64,000 nt of DNA, from positions 1,550,001 to 1,614,000 of the forward strand of contig NC_009043.1 of the NCBI RefSeq assembly GCF_000209165.1, written 5' to 3'. Source of the DNA: Scheffersomyces stipitis CBS 6054. Taxonomy: Eukaryota > Ascomycota > Pichiomycetes > Serinales > Debaryomycetaceae. The notes under the pieces were generated by a model. The model did not search any database and was not told the origin of the DNA. It saw nothing but the letters and a program-made list of their open reading frames with translations. Below, piece by piece: positions 28,340 through 39,457 of the stretch; the first letter of the stretch is position 1, and every line of letters starts with the position of its first letter. The translations under genes were made by a program, and so were the position numbers.

Positions 28340-30004
28340 CTAGATAACTATTTCCAAGTCAATGTCAATGCTCTTGATAAGTTTGTCCATCTCTCCAAAC
28401 TCTCTGTAAGTGGACTTGGCAATCTTTTCTTCTTGCTTGCTCTTTTCATCCAACAACTCTTGGTACTTAGCTTTGGCATCATTTATAGCCTTTTCATTCT
28501 CCTGGTTGATCAAATCTTGATAGAAGATTCTAGTAGTGGTCTTCAATCTTGAGAAAGGGTCACCACCATCCGTCACCGTTGCTGTGTTTCTAGATTTTAT
28601 TTCAGCCTTCCTGATGTTTGTCAGATTCAATTTACGGTTTCTTTCATTGACTTTGGACATGACGTTGGCAGACAGAGAAGGGTTGTGGGTGGTCTGATTT
28701 AACAACATTGAGTCCAATTTCTTCAACTTGTCGATGATTTCTCTCGCTTTCTGGGGGTTGGCCTGCTGCTTTGCGATCTTTAGTTCGTCCATCAATCTAG
28801 CCTTTCTCGTAACTGCATCATAACCCGACAATTCGTCTCTACCTTGTAATTTCTGCTTCCTAGAAATCATCTCATTGACATCCTTGTCACTGAGACCTCT
28901 ATTGAAGAAAGCTTGCAATTGGTCATATTTATCGTTAACATCATCCACGTAGTCAATTGTTTCTCCAGTCTTTTCCAATTCATGTAAATATCTGTCAAAC
29001 TCCTCATGAGATATAGACGAATCGGAGAAGATGCTGAGTGGAAAATCTTTGGTTTGCTTCTTGTTCTGGCTCACTACCAAAAACAAGTCACACATAAAGG
29101 TGTTCAATTTGTAAGCCTTTTCTGGCCTGGATTCAACATCAATTATCTTTACCATTCTGTACAGAGGCTTTCTTGACCTCTTATCTATACCAAGGTTGAC
29201 TTTGGCATAACAATCGACAATAACTTCGCTGAAGTCGGAGTAAAAACAATACTTGCTCAATTTGGATCTACCAACACTGATCTTGTTAATGTTTTCCACT
29301 TTTGCCAACTCTGTTGATCTTCTGGGCTTGGATCTACTTGCTCCTCCCCAAGAAACGATATCTTCATCATAATCCTCTTCGTCATCTCTGAGCAACTCTT
29401 CATCTTCATCGTCTTCGTCTTCATCTTCCTCATAGTCATCGTACTTTCTAGTTTGTCTCTGAGATTTTTGTTCTCTCTGTTTTCTCAATTCACTCAACTT
29501 GTCTCTCTTCGAGCTCTTGTTTGTGCTATCCTTGGTACGGTTGGAACTTCTTGAACCCTTAGCTGGAGCAGCCGTTTTTAACTTCTTCTGCTGCTTCATT
29601 CTCTGTTGTAAATATTTCTTTTCATTGTATCTTTCCATCTCCTGAGTTCTCTCGAATAAAATCTGTTCTCTCTGGATTTCGTCCATCGACTCCAAGTCTT
29701 CTCGATCTTGCTCATTCTTGTACTTCCCTTCAAGAGGATATGGGTTTACTAAATCATCTTGTTCGTCATCATCTTCTTCCTCTTCTTCCTCCTCCTCTTC
29801 CTCTTCGTCCTCTTCATATGCTGCTTCTACATCAGAAGTATCGACTCGTCTTTTCTTGGACAAAACCTCATCTTCATCGTCTTCCTCGTTAACATCTACA
29901 GACTTGGATCTTTTCGATGGGGCCACAGTTTCGCTGTCAGATTCCGATTGAAAATCATCATCTCCTCCGGCCAAAGCCAACAAATCGTCTTCCAAATCTG
30001 ACAT
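28340..30004 (-). CDS. RTF1: RNA polymerase II Paf1-complex subunit Rtf1
   Basis: 554 aa from the ATG at 30004. The N-terminal third is highly acidic (E/D runs about 60-85 and 190-220) with a histone-modification-type basic segment between. The Plus3 domain spans about 240-370 ([54 protein letters not shown]), which binds phosphorylated Spt5. A basic helical C-terminus (about 400-540) follows. Rtf1 associates with elongating Pol II and is needed for H2B ubiquitination and H3K4/K79 methylation. The Glu codon run gives a long antisense poly-Ser frame that is not a gene. CACGTG lies 91 bp upstream. Genomically it marks the boundary of the metabolic cluster. Confidence 0.94.
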   Translation of the reverse strand: MSDLEDDLLALAGGDDDFQSESDSETVAPSKRSKSVDVNEEDDEDEVLSKKRRVDTSDVEAAYEEDEEEEEEEEEEEDDDEQDDLVNPYPLEGKYKNEQDREDLESMDEIQREQILFERTQEMERYNEKKYLQQRMKQQKKLKTAAPAKGSRSSNRTKDSTNKSSKRDKLSELRKQREQKSQRQTRKYDDYEEDEDEDDEDEELLRDDEEDYDEDIVSWGGASRSKPRRSTELAKVENINKISVGRSKLSKYCFYSDFSEVIVDCYAKVNLGIDKRSRKPLYRMVKIIDVESRPEKAYKLNTFMCDLFLVVSQNKKQTKDFPLSIFSDSSISHEEFDRYLHELEKTGETIDYVDDVNDKYDQLQAFFNRGLSDKDVNEMISRKQKLQGRDELSGYDAVTRKARLMDELKIAKQQANPQKAREIIDKLKKLDSMLLNQTTHNPSLSANVMSKVNERNRKLNLTNIRKAEIKSRNTATVTDGGDPFSRLKTTTRIFYQDLINQENEKAINDAKAKYQELLDEKSKQEEKIAKSTYREFGEMDKLIKSIDIDLEIVI

Positions 30005-30007
30005 CAC

Positions 30008-31062
30008 TGCCTGTTGCTGTTTATATGATATAGTCGACAGTTAATGGACATTATCAAATTCTCGTCGAATCTCAGTTTTAAGCAGTAATTTGATCACGTG
30101 ATCCTTTGTACACCTGCAGGATATATTTTTGTCATATGTATTGAATTAGATTCCGGTCCTTTTTTTGAATAAATTACAATTGTTTTTATTGCAAAAAAGA
30201 ATTTGTTGTATCCAGGGGATTGATTCAATAGTAGATTTTATTCAAGTTTAAATAAAAAAGAAAAACTTTAGCTGGGCCGACAAGAATGTACAAAAGCAAA
30301 GGATTTCAGAAAGAATTTGCACCCAATACTGGCTTCATCAAATTTGCTTGAGTGAATTTCGTTAGAATTGAAAATTGCATCATAGGGTTCAATTGGCTGT
30401 AATAAATTTTGTAGAAGTATGTGACAGACTACAACATTTTAAAGCTAGATAGGTAAGCGAAAATGTGTCCTATAGTGAAACAATTCTACAATGAAACATG
30501 CATTTGATTATAAATTTAACAGAACAAATTAACAGTATATCACAAAGATGGCATGATACTGATTTAGAAGTCCATTTCAAAATTCATATTACGTTTTATA
30601 TTCTATGATATCTTCTCCGGGGAGGCATATCGTGGAGCTCTGGATCTTTCGGATAACAACTGGTGTGAGTTAGGACGTAAAAAATAGTAAGTTAATAGAC
30701 TTTGGAAGTTAGAATTGAATTGGATCTAGTGATATTTACCAGTAATTGTATCAAATGCAAGCCAATTCTAATTATTTCGTGGATGAATGATAGTTTGTGA
30801 CTATAATGTGCAGGTACTTTTTTAAACAACTTATTCATTTATTATCCTGATATTGTTCGGATGCTAAGAGGTATAAAAGCAGGAGTTCTGTTTGAGAATG
30901 ACAAGAATTCGTTTTAAAATACCACACTCAGGTTTTCGAATTTTTGTTCTCATTACATATTTTTTTCGAAAAATCACAACGTATTTATCAAATACATAAC
31001 TACTTGGAGTAGAGTAATTTAGAATTATTATAAAGAAAAAGAGACAAATACAACATGTTTGC
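30008..31062. other. RTF1 upstream region and OPT 3' flank
   Basis: AT-rich; contains TCACGTGA at 30094-30101 near RTF1. A short ORF at 30864-31121 overlaps the OPT 3' end and has no ATG-led conserved content. No RNA gene is seen. Confidence 0.5.
30095..30100. promoter_or_regulatory. CACGTG E-box upstream of RTF1
   Basis: GATCACGTGATC, a longer 12-bp palindrome (30092-30103) about 90 bp upstream of RTF1. Candidate Cbf1 site. Confidence 0.4.
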
Positions 31063-33810
31063 TTATGGGAAGTTTCCTCTTCTTGGACCGAAATAACCAT
31101 CTGGAGCTTCTGCGGTAGCATTCAATCTTGACTGTTGACCCAAACCACCTTCGATACCACCATATATAACGTTGTTACCCCACCATGAAATACTCTTGTC
31201 GTGGTACTCAACGGCAAAGAAAATGATGATAGAAGAAAAAGCCACACCAGCAGTCAATCCTGCAGTTGTGAGATAGTTGTATTTATACCACCATGCCTGG
31301 TACTTGTTCTTAATGTAATACATAAAGGCAAAGGAAGCATAAAATGAACCTGTCAAGTAGGAAAGATTGTAAGGAGCATAATTCAACATACCACCGATTA
31401 CTACTGTAGGTTCAAAGTACTTGGTGTACTTAATTGGAGCGTACTTTTTGAACGCGATTGCAGGAATAGCCAACAAAAATCCAATTAAGAAACAGTATTG
31501 CAAAATTGGGTATAATCCGTTGAAGACCTTCTTGGGTCCGATAACACCCCAAAGAATAGAAGCACTGTAAAAGACTCTAGAGTTTGGACAAGTGAATCTC
31601 TGTGTGTTGTATGGCTCACAATAGTCTTTAATATTGTCAATAACGAAATTAATTATACCAAGTTGAACGAACGAGGCAATAAAGACACCAATAATTTGAA
31701 CTCTGAACAAAGCTCTTGGAGGAACCTTGGAGTAGTGAGCCATCTTTTGGTCAGTGATATAGTTTTGTGCCTGACCGTCAATGTTGTAACCAAACGCCTT
31801 GATAAAGTTCAAAGCAAGACCGTTACCGGGAAGAGCATAACCAACAATCAATTCAACCAAGACATTGAGTCCAAAACTAAAACCAGTTCTGGAGTAAACT
31901 GCAGTTATTGGAATTAAAAAAACAAAGTTGATACCCAAGGCAAAGAAAATACCCCAAACAGGAGTTTCAGCAGGGTAGATTTCGACACAAATAATAGCCA
32001 ACACAAGAGAAATCACTAAAACTACCAAGAATACCCAATCTGGGACTTCCTTATAAGCTCTCATCATAGTGGAGTGTGGGTCAGTGTAACCTTCATATGT
32101 AGATCTCTTAAAGTTTCTGAAACTTTGGTAAAGACTTTTGAGTGCTCTCCAAGTTTGTTTATATCTGGTACCGATTTCATAAACAATAGAAAAAGGGTAG
32201 ATAGCAAAGAAGGCACCATAAAGAACTAAGTTTCCTGCGGAGTAGAATGGTGGTCCGTACTCCTGATACTTTTTTTCATCAAGCAAACTTTTCTCATTGA
32301 GGATCTCCGTAACAGCATAGTAGTCACCAGTATTTGTGAATATGGACGAAGAGTTGATTGGGAGGAAGCCTGTCCATTTGTAATTGGTCCAGTATACACC
32401 AACGATTGCAAAAAACCCTATTAAAGCACCGATATAAGTGTTAAGTTGGGTGTAGAATGGAAAAATCAATGGTGCGTTAAAACTAATCATATTCCAGTCG
32501 AAGGTAGGAATTGGGTTTAATCCCAAACCAAAGTTACTTCCAGTGATGGCAGCTAAATTGAAATTGTAAGGCTTAATCCATGTCATCCAGTTGAAGACAG
32601 ACAAGGCATAGAAAAGGTAATCAGGAACCCAAAAATAGACAAAGGATGCCGCAAAGAGAATGAAAAAGTATGTGTATCTTGGAATCTTCCAACCGTTAAT
32701 AATCTCTTTCTTTTCTGGCACCATCAAAGCTCTGTTCAAGGCGAGAGTAGGTAACACTGTTGGCCAGATAGCTTCAGTTGGATATACAGCAAATCTTCTA
32801 AAAACACCAGCGAACCCAAATCCCAAGAAGTTATTAGACAAAATTAATAAGGTTTCATAACCAAAATTAACCCATTTGTTATCGTAGAACACCTTCATCT
32901 TTTGAACATGAATGTTGTATGAAACGTAACTGGCACCACCTCCTGCAACAGAATAGAAGAGTGTTGCTAACATCTGCTCCTTGTAATTCCAAGGACCTGG
33001 GTTGAGGTCAATACTGTATTTCCAAATCTTGAACTTGAACTTTGGCAAGATATATTCCAACAACATACCACTAGGATAAAGCAACACTTGAACAACAGTT
33101 GGGTCCAAATAAATACCAGGTTGCCTTTCAGCAAAGAACTGATTAATTACTGCACCAATGGCAGTCCAAATAATTCCAAGAAGATAGACCCTGAAAGTTT
33201 CGACTGGAATAGTATGATCGTCATAAGGATCGGTAACCGCTCTTACTTGAGGGTAAGGTGAGTGGTAAGCAACCAAAACGGCCTCCAATCTAACTTGCAA
33301 GTCCCAATCGACCACATTGTGGGTGAAATCTTCGTATTTACCACCTTCAGACACTTCCTGAGAAGAGGACTCACCATCTCTGTCATTCTTCTCATCAAAA
33401 GTAGAAGCCAACTTTTCCTTTGTACCAGAAGTCTTAGAATTTCCAATTTCAACAAGGTTAGTCCACAATTCTATGTCTTCGACTGGGATATTGGCGTCGT
33501 CATGATGCTCAACAAGAGCTTCTTTCACGATTGTCAATGCTTCATCTTCTCCCATTTTCTCAATCTTGTCGATATAAAAGGCAGCCTGAGGAGGTAATTG
33601 TTCAAAGGACTCTAGACCGTTGAGATGAAGTCTCTTCAAGATGAAATGCTTCTGCTCATCTGTAAGCGAAACACCAATCTCACCAATAGAGACTGGGTTA
33701 GAAGTAATTGCTCTCAAGTCGACTTCATGATCCTCTAACTGCAAGTGAGAAGTAACACTTCGAATGCTAACGATATTATTAAGTTCTTCCTTCTTTTCGA
33801 CCTGCGACAT
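31063..33810 (-). CDS. Oligopeptide transporter, OPT family (PT clade)
   Basis: 915 aa with a 175-residue hydrophilic N-terminus and about 14-16 membrane helices. Family motifs: SPYPQVRAVTDPYDD at 184-198 and NPGPWNYKEQ at 270-279, both diagnostic of the PT clade, whose members import tetra-/pentapeptides and glutathione with protons. CTG-clade yeasts have many OPT paralogues, so a specific number cannot be given. GATAAG-type sites at 33972-33977 and 34178-34183 upstream fit nitrogen control. It is divergent from SSY5, the protease of the amino-acid-sensing SPS pathway, across 2.7 kb, so both neighbours serve use of external amino nitrogen. Confidence 0.93.
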   Translation of the reverse strand: MSQVEKKEELNNIVSIRSVTSHLQLEDHEVDLRAITSNPVSIGEIGVSLTDEQKHFILKRLHLNGLESFEQLPPQAAFYIDKIEKMGEDEALTIVKEALVEHHDDANIPVEDIELWTNLVEIGNSKTSGTKEKLASTFDEKNDRDGESSSQEVSEGGKYEDFTHNVVDWDLQVRLEAVLVAYHSPYPQVRAVTDPYDDHTIPVETFRVYLLGIIWTAIGAVINQFFAERQPGIYLDPTVVQVLLYPSGMLLEYILPKFKFKIWKYSIDLNPGPWNYKEQMLATLFYSVAGGGASYVSYNIHVQKMKVFYDNKWVNFGYETLLILSNNFLGFGFAGVFRRFAVYPTEAIWPTVLPTLALNRALMVPEKKEIINGWKIPRYTYFFILFAASFVYFWVPDYLFYALSVFNWMTWIKPYNFNLAAITGSNFGLGLNPIPTFDWNMISFNAPLIFPFYTQLNTYIGALIGFFAIVGVYWTNYKWTGFLPINSSSIFTNTGDYYAVTEILNEKSLLDEKKYQEYGPPFYSAGNLVLYGAFFAIYPFSIVYEIGTRYKQTWRALKSLYQSFRNFKRSTYEGYTDPHSTMMRAYKEVPDWVFLVVLVISLVLAIICVEIYPAETPVWGIFFALGINFVFLIPITAVYSRTGFSFGLNVLVELIVGYALPGNGLALNFIKAFGYNIDGQAQNYITDQKMAHYSKVPPRALFRVQIIGVFIASFVQLGIINFVIDNIKDYCEPYNTQRFTCPNSRVFYSASILWGVIGPKKVFNGLYPILQYCFLIGFLLAIPAIAFKKYAPIKYTKYFEPTVVIGGMLNYAPYNLSYLTGSFYASFAFMYYIKNKYQAWWYKYNYLTTAGLTAGVAFSSIIIFFAVEYHDKSISWWGNNVIYGGIEGGLGQQSRLNATAEAPDGYFGPRRGNFP

Positions 33811-33971
33811 ATTGAGAAGTAGATGATCTCGTTCCCAACAACTATTACTTTGCTTTGAAGAAAGTTCAACTAGTTATATAGATAGATCATCAAAAGGACT
33901 AGCAATAGACTTCCAACTTGAAATAGAGCCGTACCATCAATGCAAATTAGCACATAATTTCTGGGACCGCC

Positions 33972-34183
33972 GATAAGAGCCACAAGATTATTCACATTCC
34001 TCTTAGTTATCATCTTTCACCTATTCAGGAGGTGCTTGTGACCGTGTGGCTCGGGAAAATAATTGACGTACTTAGCTGCAGCCGGCGCCAATAAATCCGG
34101 CAAACAGTCAACTTAGGTATCCGTTACCGTAGCAGTCTGTTGTGTAGCCTTTACGATATCTTGCTTGGTAAAGCTGGCTTATC
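33972..34183. promoter_or_regulatory. GATAAG sites upstream of OPT gene
   Basis: GATAAG at 33972-33977 and CTTATC at 34178-34183, about 160-370 bp before the start. GATA factors (Gln3/Gat1) use such sites for nitrogen catabolite control. Six-base sites are common, so support is modest. Confidence 0.3.
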
Positions 34184-34894
34184 TCCAAATTGTAACCAAT
34201 TTGATATAAGCCTATTCAGATAAAGTGTCTGCTCAACGATAATTTTAACCAACCACAATCAGCTCGATTTCATGTCTGAGGATATCGCTAGTAGGTTCCA
34301 TACATTTAGTAATATTTTTTAGCCTTTTGATAGCAATTATTCTGCCGAAACCATGGTATCCTACGGCACGAATTCCAGGATGCGACGTCTATTTATTTTA
34401 CCCTGACAACAATTCAAATGTTCAGAATAACGGTGTCTATTACTCCAGACCGAGAGCCACAATCGAAGATTGATCTACCCTGCCTAGACTTGTGCTGTCA
34501 AACCAAAATTGTCTTTTCTTGTCGCTCAAGAGTTACCGCTCTCATGGTTTTGTGGTAGAAACCCTCGGGTAGTGATATCCTAAGCCTAGCAAAAATAACG
34601 TCAACCTTATCGGGAAATTAAAAAATAACACATGATACATTCATGGTACGGCTCCACCATTATGGCTGTCCCAAGAAGTCAGGCAACAATGCAAGTATCG
34701 CGTAAATGATCCACAGTGACTTCTAAGCCAGTAATGAATCCCTTCCTGGTATTTGGTTGTCGTTCCAGCCGCCATATACGTGGCGGCTGTTGTATATGGC
34801 CTCTGTTTCACAGTGGTGATATTTCATTTTGATTTTGAACCACGACAACGATAAAACGATTCCAGGTTTCTTGGTTTTGGGTAAGGTGGTGTCG

Positions 34895-34966
34895 AGGATC
34901 TGGATGCAAGATTTCCGGGTGGATTTAGTAGTATGAAGGATCTTTGATTCTTGCATCCAAGATCCT
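34895..34966. repeat. Inverted repeat, 17/18-bp arms
   Basis: Left arm AGGATCTGGATGCAAGA (34895-34911) and right arm TCTTGCATCCAAGATCCT (34949-34966) are reverse complements apart from one inserted base, with a 37-nt loop. The right arm is followed by a second CCAAGAT at 34970-34976. Confidence 0.6.
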
Positions 34967-36497
34967 TATCCAAGATTCTGACACTAAGGTGAAATTAATG
35001 TATGCGAGAAACATTCTTGGCAATTTGTTTTGCCGAATCCTACAACTGGGTAAAGGTAGTAGCTACGCTTCGTCGAGTCGGAGGCTGAACTCACTTTGGC
35101 TCGCTCCAGTTTGTTTGTCTGAATTGGAATTTGCATGTGTCTGAAAGTGGTAACCTCGCTAATTGATCCCTGTTTTGTCCTAATTCTTATTCTTGGGTTT
35201 CAGCGATAACATCACGAATAAGGGAGCATAGTATATTCAAGTACCTCGTAGGGAATACTTGCACAGGAAAAGCCTTGCTAGATTCAGCACCACGTAGAAC
35301 ACTTAATAATTGGTGGAAGTTGTGACTATTGGGAACTCCCTGAAGTCTCTCTGCCAATCCTTCAGCAAAAGGTGCCACAGTGGAGGGCGTCCCTGAACCA
35401 TTAATGTACACTAAAATCAAATAGAGGAGCGCTTTCTAACAGAACTAGTGAATTTCGTATTTTGTACTTTTCAGATTGAGCTTCCCCGGTGAAAAAAAGA
35501 AACAGGGAGCTTGATCAATTGCAGTATGATCGTCGCTTAGACTTGCGATTAGTCACATAATACTCCTTCTCCTTACAATACAAGTTGTCTTCTCTTTGCA
35601 ATACTCTAGTTACACAGAACAAGTTGGAATGTATCAACTTTGGCACTCCTACAAAGTTTACTCACACGAACGGCATCCTCACCTTCCAGTAGTTTGTACG
35701 TTCTTATTCAAATTTCAAAAAATTACGTAATTTCGAAAATGCAACTTCTTCTAAAAAGCTTCTTATCACGTTTTTCTGCTGATACTTTCCTTCTTGCATA
35801 CTCTCCATCTACTTGACTTCGCTGCCTGTTGCAGTTATACTACACGCTATTGTTAGTAGACCAGCTACCTGAAATTCAGTTTTGACCAGGATAGGGACGG
35901 GCTTTATGCAGGAGCATCCAGTAGTATATAGATAAAGGACATTGAAGAAGAAAATCTTTTACTTAGTAGGCTGAATAGGTAGAAAATAGAACTCAAAGAA
36001 GGCTGGCCATCGCAGGTATATCATATGTATCTTCTCTTTGAATCACGAGTGAGAATAGATTTATGCCAAAGAAAGAAATTGCTATATACTCTAGAAAGAT
36101 GTGACTGTATATAATCTTTTCACTGTCATGTGGCTCATCATGTGATCCATAAAAAGATATCTACGAACGCTTAGATGGTCCAGAAGTTAGATTCATAATA
36201 AGCGGCATAATTGCAGTTGCATGACTGTATTTATAAAGCCTTTCAACTTGCCTACCAGACAAGAGCAACACAGGTGTTCAAAATTTGCAGTGATTTCTTT
36301 TCTTGTTTCTCCTTTTCTGAGGAGACCGACATCAGTGCCTTACGCGACATTTTCTCCTCCGCGACATTCTCATTTCCACTATTATCATCATGGATTATTC
36401 ATTTCTGGATCTAAACTCCACATCTGTTTCCTTCTAAAAACACACTTTTTCTCCCTTATCTCGAAGTATATAGACATCGTAACTTTAGTGCTGTGAG

Positions 36498-39023
36498 ATG
36501 TCGTCTATGAAGCGGTTCTTGAACCGGAACAGAAAGTCGGAAACTTCTGACAGAGAGTCGCTAACTTCTCGGAACTTGGCTCCTACAACAAGCAACAGCA
36601 CCACGGAGTCTCACGATGAGAGCGTCAACGCTTTGCAGCCGATGTTTGACTCGCTGCATAACGATGTAGGCGAAGCAGTTCCTCTGTCTTTTCACTTCAA
36701 TAACGACATGAGTCTCAACTTGAATCCCTCCATCCTGAACACTAATTCGAAACAGGCCACATCAGTTTTCACCAAAGACTCTGAGTATATGGACAAATCA
36801 CTCTTTTCGCGTGGTCAGAGTCGAAAGACATATTCTACTAAGCAGTCGTCGTACAAAAGTGGAACAAGCAACAGCAGCGGCAAGAAGGAAGCCTTCCATT
36901 ATAGTCAGCCCTTGCAAATTTTGAACATCCCTGAAGAAGCAAACGAAGTCAATAGAACACCCTATGAAACCATCGCTGACAAGCTTTGCACTCTTTACGA
37001 TGACTTGGCCTATATAATGAACCAGTACAATAACTCGTTGATCAACTTGACAACGGCGGTGATCAACTCGATAGACTGTTTTAAACGGTTTGTTTCCTTT
37101 ATCGATACTATCAATAACCCATCCAGTTTGGACTGGAACTTCACCACGTTCAACAACCTGAACGTCAGACGTATCATGAAGATATACCTCAACTTCTACG
37201 ACAACTTGTTGCGCGACGAAGTGTACATCAAATTGAAGTTGTTATTGGTCAAAAACTTCAACGATTTCACGCAGACGTTGAACTCTCGTAGCCTGTCCGT
37301 GGCTCCGGCCACCATCACGAAGCCTCAGAACTTCGCTGTGGGAAACAATAAGGGTTTGTCGTTGCCTAACGAAGATGTCTTAGAACGGATCATCGAGAAG
37401 ATCTCGTCAACAGCTATTTCCATGAAGGAACAAAATGGATCATTCATAGCTCCAATCACTCGTGGTTTGAGCAAAGACTTGAACATCCTCTGTTTGTACT
37501 TTGGCTATCCAGATCCCACCGATTACCACTACAAGTTGACGCAGACTTTGCACGAGTTGTACGACGATATCCACGTAGTAGTAATAAAGAACCAGATCGA
37601 ATTAGCCAGTAGTGGTGCCAAAGCGGAAGCATCACCCATCACCAAGTTGACTAGTTTCGAATCGTACCACAACCCCAATAATGTTGGCTCTTCAGCTGGT
37701 ACTCGTGCTCCGATTATGGAACCTACAGCACCGATTTCTGCCAACCAAAAGTTCAAGCTTCCCTTCCGTATTCCCACCGATGCTCAGAGACCACCCATGT
37801 CTCTCTCGTTGTCTGTAGAAAACTCTAGCCGTACTTCTGGAACCGTAGGAGGTTATATTTACCCTATCATTGATATAAAGAAACAGCCTCATTTGGAGTC
37901 GTATGCCAGCTCCAAGTTCGCTATCACCTGTGGCCATGTCTGTCTTGACACCACCAACACCGCAACAACTGAGTATCCTCATGTTTCGGCTCCGCTGTCG
38001 GTATTGATATCATTGTACAAACAGGCAGTTGCCCAGCAATATCAGAAAGTAGCCTGTCATGCTGATGAAGCCATGTTTGCTGATTCAAAGATTGCTTACG
38101 GTGCTGTCTTGAAACAGTTAGAAGAAATCTTCCCTCTCAAGCGTGTCAAGGTGACAGATCCAAAGACCAAGCAGGAGAAGTACGAAGTTAGAAACTTGCC
38201 CAAGAATAGATTTGGCCAAATCATCTGGGGTGAAAGAACGTTGATCAATGCTAAGAAGGACACTGAGGATAAGGAGGAAAGTGCGAATGCAAATGCGAAT
38301 GCTGAAAAGAGACTCTCTGATTTGGCCATCATAAAAGTGAATAAGAATCTTGTTTGCGACCAGAACTTCTTAGGTGATGATATCCAATTCAACGAGTTCG
38401 ACCCAGCCTTGATGTTCGACAACTTGTATGTCAGAAAGGTGATTAACTTGACAAGATATTCTCCCAAGCAGCTTGACTTGAACATCGACGAAGTTGACCT
38501 GAGTCTTTCGTCGAACACTGCTGAGGTCGCAAAGAACTACTCTGGCTTGCTGGTATTCAAGTATGGGTCTACTACTAAATTCACCAAAGGTACTTTGAAT
38601 GGTATCAAGCTAGTCTACTGGTTAGACGGAGCTATTCATTCCTCCGAGTTTATAGTCAATTCTCTTGAAAATAATTCGGCATTCGCTGCTGGCGGTGATA
38701 GTGGGTCGTGGATCTTGACCAAGTTGGAAGACATCGAAGACGATAGCTACTCCAAGGGGTTGGGTGTTCTTGGGATGTTGCACTCGTATGATGGTGAGTT
38801 CAAGCAGTTTGGCTTGTTCACGCCCATCTGCGAAATCTTGCAACGTTTGGAAGAAGTCACCAGCATCAGGTGGGGCGTCGTAGGTTGTTCTCCAGCAGCC
38901 AAGGATGTTGTTGATGAAGACGAAGATGACGAAGGCAGCTCTACCAACGATGAGGGAGACTTCGACAGCGACAATGAAAGTCACGAAGATCTTGAAGGAG
39001 CGGATCCTCCAGACATCGACTAG
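36498..39023 (+). CDS. SSY5: SPS-sensor endoprotease Ssy5
   Basis: 841 aa. Trypsin-like catalytic set in the C-terminal half: H480 (ITCGHVCLD), Asp near 607 (SDLAIIKVNKN), Ser near 735 (AGGDSGSWIL). The N-terminal 450 residues are the inhibitory prodomain, Ser/Asn-rich at first and then helical (about 150-270, 335-375). Known role: Ssy5 cleaves itself and, when Ssy1 senses outside amino acids and Ptr3 relays the signal, cuts the N-terminal anchor of Stp1/Stp2 so that they activate permease genes. The protein is longer than yeast Ssy5 (about 700 aa), mostly in linkers and an acidic C-terminal tail (DEDEDDEGSS...). It is divergent from an OPT peptide transporter, a plausible functional neighbour. 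Confidence 0.94.
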   Translation: MSSMKRFLNRNRKSETSDRESLTSRNLAPTTSNSTTESHDESVNALQPMFDSLHNDVGEAVPLSFHFNNDMSLNLNPSILNTNSKQATSVFTKDSEYMDKSLFSRGQSRKTYSTKQSSYKSGTSNSSGKKEAFHYSQPLQILNIPEEANEVNRTPYETIADKLCTLYDDLAYIMNQYNNSLINLTTAVINSIDCFKRFVSFIDTINNPSSLDWNFTTFNNLNVRRIMKIYLNFYDNLLRDEVYIKLKLLLVKNFNDFTQTLNSRSLSVAPATITKPQNFAVGNNKGLSLPNEDVLERIIEKISSTAISMKEQNGSFIAPITRGLSKDLNILCLYFGYPDPTDYHYKLTQTLHELYDDIHVVVIKNQIELASSGAKAEASPITKLTSFESYHNPNNVGSSAGTRAPIMEPTAPISANQKFKLPFRIPTDAQRPPMSLSLSVENSSRTSGTVGGYIYPIIDIKKQPHLESYASSKFAITCGHVCLDTTNTATTEYPHVSAPLSVLISLYKQAVAQQYQKVACHADEAMFADSKIAYGAVLKQLEEIFPLKRVKVTDPKTKQEKYEVRNLPKNRFGQIIWGERTLINAKKDTEDKEESANANANAEKRLSDLAIIKVNKNLVCDQNFLGDDIQFNEFDPALMFDNLYVRKVINLTRYSPKQLDLNIDEVDLSLSSNTAEVAKNYSGLLVFKYGSTTKFTKGTLNGIKLVYWLDGAIHSSEFIVNSLENNSAFAAGGDSGSWILTKLEDIEDDSYSKGLGVLGMLHSYDGEFKQFGLFTPICEILQRLEEVTSIRWGVVGCSPAAKDVVDEDEDDEGSSTNDEGDFDSDNESHEDLEGADPPDID

Positions 39024-39457
39024 TTCATTTTCGATATTTCAATTTTCAAATGTTGTTTTTGCCCAAAATTTATTTTACATTAAACCAAAGTGAGAGATAG
39101 ATACAACCAGGAAAGAGTATGGTATGATACAAAGTTTTCTTAAAAATTTTTGTGGTATGATAAAGACGTTTCTTTCTAACTTCATATGATACCTTTTTTT
39201 CATTTCAAAACAGTTTTTTACGTGAGAGTTTTCAACTATAATCGATGGGATATAGTTTAGGTGTATACTACTATGATTAAATATAGTTCATAAAATATTA
39301 AGATCATTCAAATACGTTTAAGAGTCTTCTCTATAAGATTGGGATACTTTGTTCTTATATTCATTTTTGTATTCTCATACAAGTACATGATAGAGTCACT
39401 GGTTCAAGTATTCATTTATAAGTCCTGCACATTTTCGTCGAGTATATCCAGTGAAGA
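39024..39457. other. Intergenic between SSY5 and two-exon gene
   Basis: AT-rich spacer between same-strand genes, holding the SSY5 3'UTR and the promoter of the next gene. Nothing else is seen. Confidence 0.55.

Larger units (their letters stand above)
33811..36497. other. 2.7-kb divergent OPT/SSY5 region, no intact gene
   Basis: Contains GATA-type sites near the OPT start (33972-33977, 34178-34183), an inverted repeat at 34895-34966, and a minus-strand open stretch (about 35187-35440) that reads like protein but has no ATG. No LTR or tRNA was identified with confidence. Confidence 0.45.

Noticed and set aside
29718..29951. Open frame of serine repeats antisense to RTF1
   Set aside because: It is the complement of the Glu/Asp codon runs in the RTF1 N-terminus; no independent coding signal.
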